Source: Oscillospiraceae bacterium
Lineage (GTDB): Bacteria > Bacillota > Clostridia > Oscillospirales > Oscillospiraceae
NCBI GenBank assembly: GCA_017416325.1
Contig: JAFQCV010000062.1
Coordinates: forward strand, 1 to 51,570
Length of the DNA: 51,570 nt
Direction of reading: 5' to 3'
Part shown: one piece after another, positions 51,430-51,570 of the stretch
How positions within the stretch are numbered: position 1 is the first letter of the stretch
Layout: every line of letters starts with the position of its first letter
Program-made: the position numbers and the translations under genes
Notes under the pieces: generated by a model
Told to the model about the DNA's origin: nothing
Database searches by the model: none
What the model saw: only the letters and a program-made list of their open reading frames with translations

Positions 51430-51570
51430 TGTATAGTGTAGTAACATAGTACACAGGTGTGTAAAGACATGGTACACAGTTTTATAGTACAATAAAGGCA
51501 TCAAAAACAGGCAAAGGAGTGCTGTAAGATGCCGTGGGAGTGTAGAACTGTGGAAAACCAAAGAAGAGAA
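51430..51570 (+). mobile_element. Right-end fragment of an IS481-like insertion sequence
   Basis: It is the inverted counterpart of positions 1-141, beginning TGTATAGTGTAGTAACATAG and reading through an AT-rich leader into the transposase start. The remainder lies beyond the window. Confidence 0.75.
51529..51570 (+). CDS. Transposase N-terminus, IS481-like (partial)
   Basis: Fourteen codons, MPWECRTVENQRRE, follow AGGAG with a 9-base spacer. It is the same protein start as at 1-40 on the minus strand. The gene runs out of the window and the family is inferred from this short stretch. Confidence 0.6.
   Translation, partial: MPWECRTVENQRRE

Overview
The window reads as chromosome of a spore-forming, anaerobic clostridium, most likely an Oscillospiraceae/Ruminococcaceae-type gut bacterium. 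The evidence is the sporulation genes (sigG, yabP, yabQ, a YlmC/YmxH protein), pyruvate phosphate dikinase, a Trp T-box, a CIRCE-controlled groESL operon, strong AGGAGG ribosome binding sites and fairly GC-rich coding DNA. No rRNA, tRNA, prophage or CRISPR array was seen. Both ends stop inside the first codons of the same IS481-like transposase, in opposite outward orientations, so the window is probably a contig bounded by two copies of one insertion sequence.

Layout. 0-1 kb: IS end, small membrane protein, REP-associated (Y1) transposase. 1-2.3 kb: cobalamin riboswitch, DUF4430 lipoprotein and ECF S component, a likely B12 uptake operon. 2.6-5 kb: J-domain protein, DUF5685 protein, BrkB/YihY membrane protein. 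5.3-11.4 kb: fakA, asp23-like gene, gpmI, recG (all minus). 11.5-13.9 kb: ECF S component plus methyltransferase, then rpiB and an SDR. 13.9-16.1 kb: S1-domain gene, divIC, yabQ, yabP, rpsT. 16.7-19.9 kb: sigG, ylmC-like, rpsB, tsf. 19.9-23.2 kb: galK, DUF6809/XRE divergent pair, lexA. 23.4-26.9 kb: YwaF-like gene and ppdK.

26.9-32.6 kb is the most unusual stretch. Four single genes (AT-rich lipoprotein, AT-rich membrane protein, MFS transporter, lactate permease), each with its own promoter, are each followed by a short sequence; the first three of these look like a degenerate copy of the 3' end of ppdK and the fourth is a weak match. Two of these are followed by a long covarying terminator and then by an array of small hairpins separated by ATATCGA. 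It looks like serial insertion behind ppdK, or a modular intergenic element of unknown function.

32.8-39.5 kb: second YwaF-like protein, NCS2 purine permease, a VTT-PlsC-zinc ribbon fusion protein, a YfcC-type carrier with no standard start codon at its ribosome binding site, and a lipoprotein. 39.5-42 kb: orphan trpB under a Trp T-box, HAD-IIA phosphatase. 42-45.2 kb: iron module (Cys-rich FeoB partner, feoB, feoA, DtxR-family regulator) with three matching palindromes. 45.4-48.3 kb: hisS, an inactive-looking methylglyoxal synthase homologue, minD. 48.5-51.1 kb: CIRCE, groES, groEL, a zinc-ribbon membrane protein.

The intergenic regions are rich in dispersed palindromes: short GTAGGGCGG/CCGCCCTAC units and longer composites whose outer ends resemble CAATTTCCGTTTATCGGG. 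The transposase at 0.4-0.9 kb lies next to such units and is a candidate for their mobilisation.
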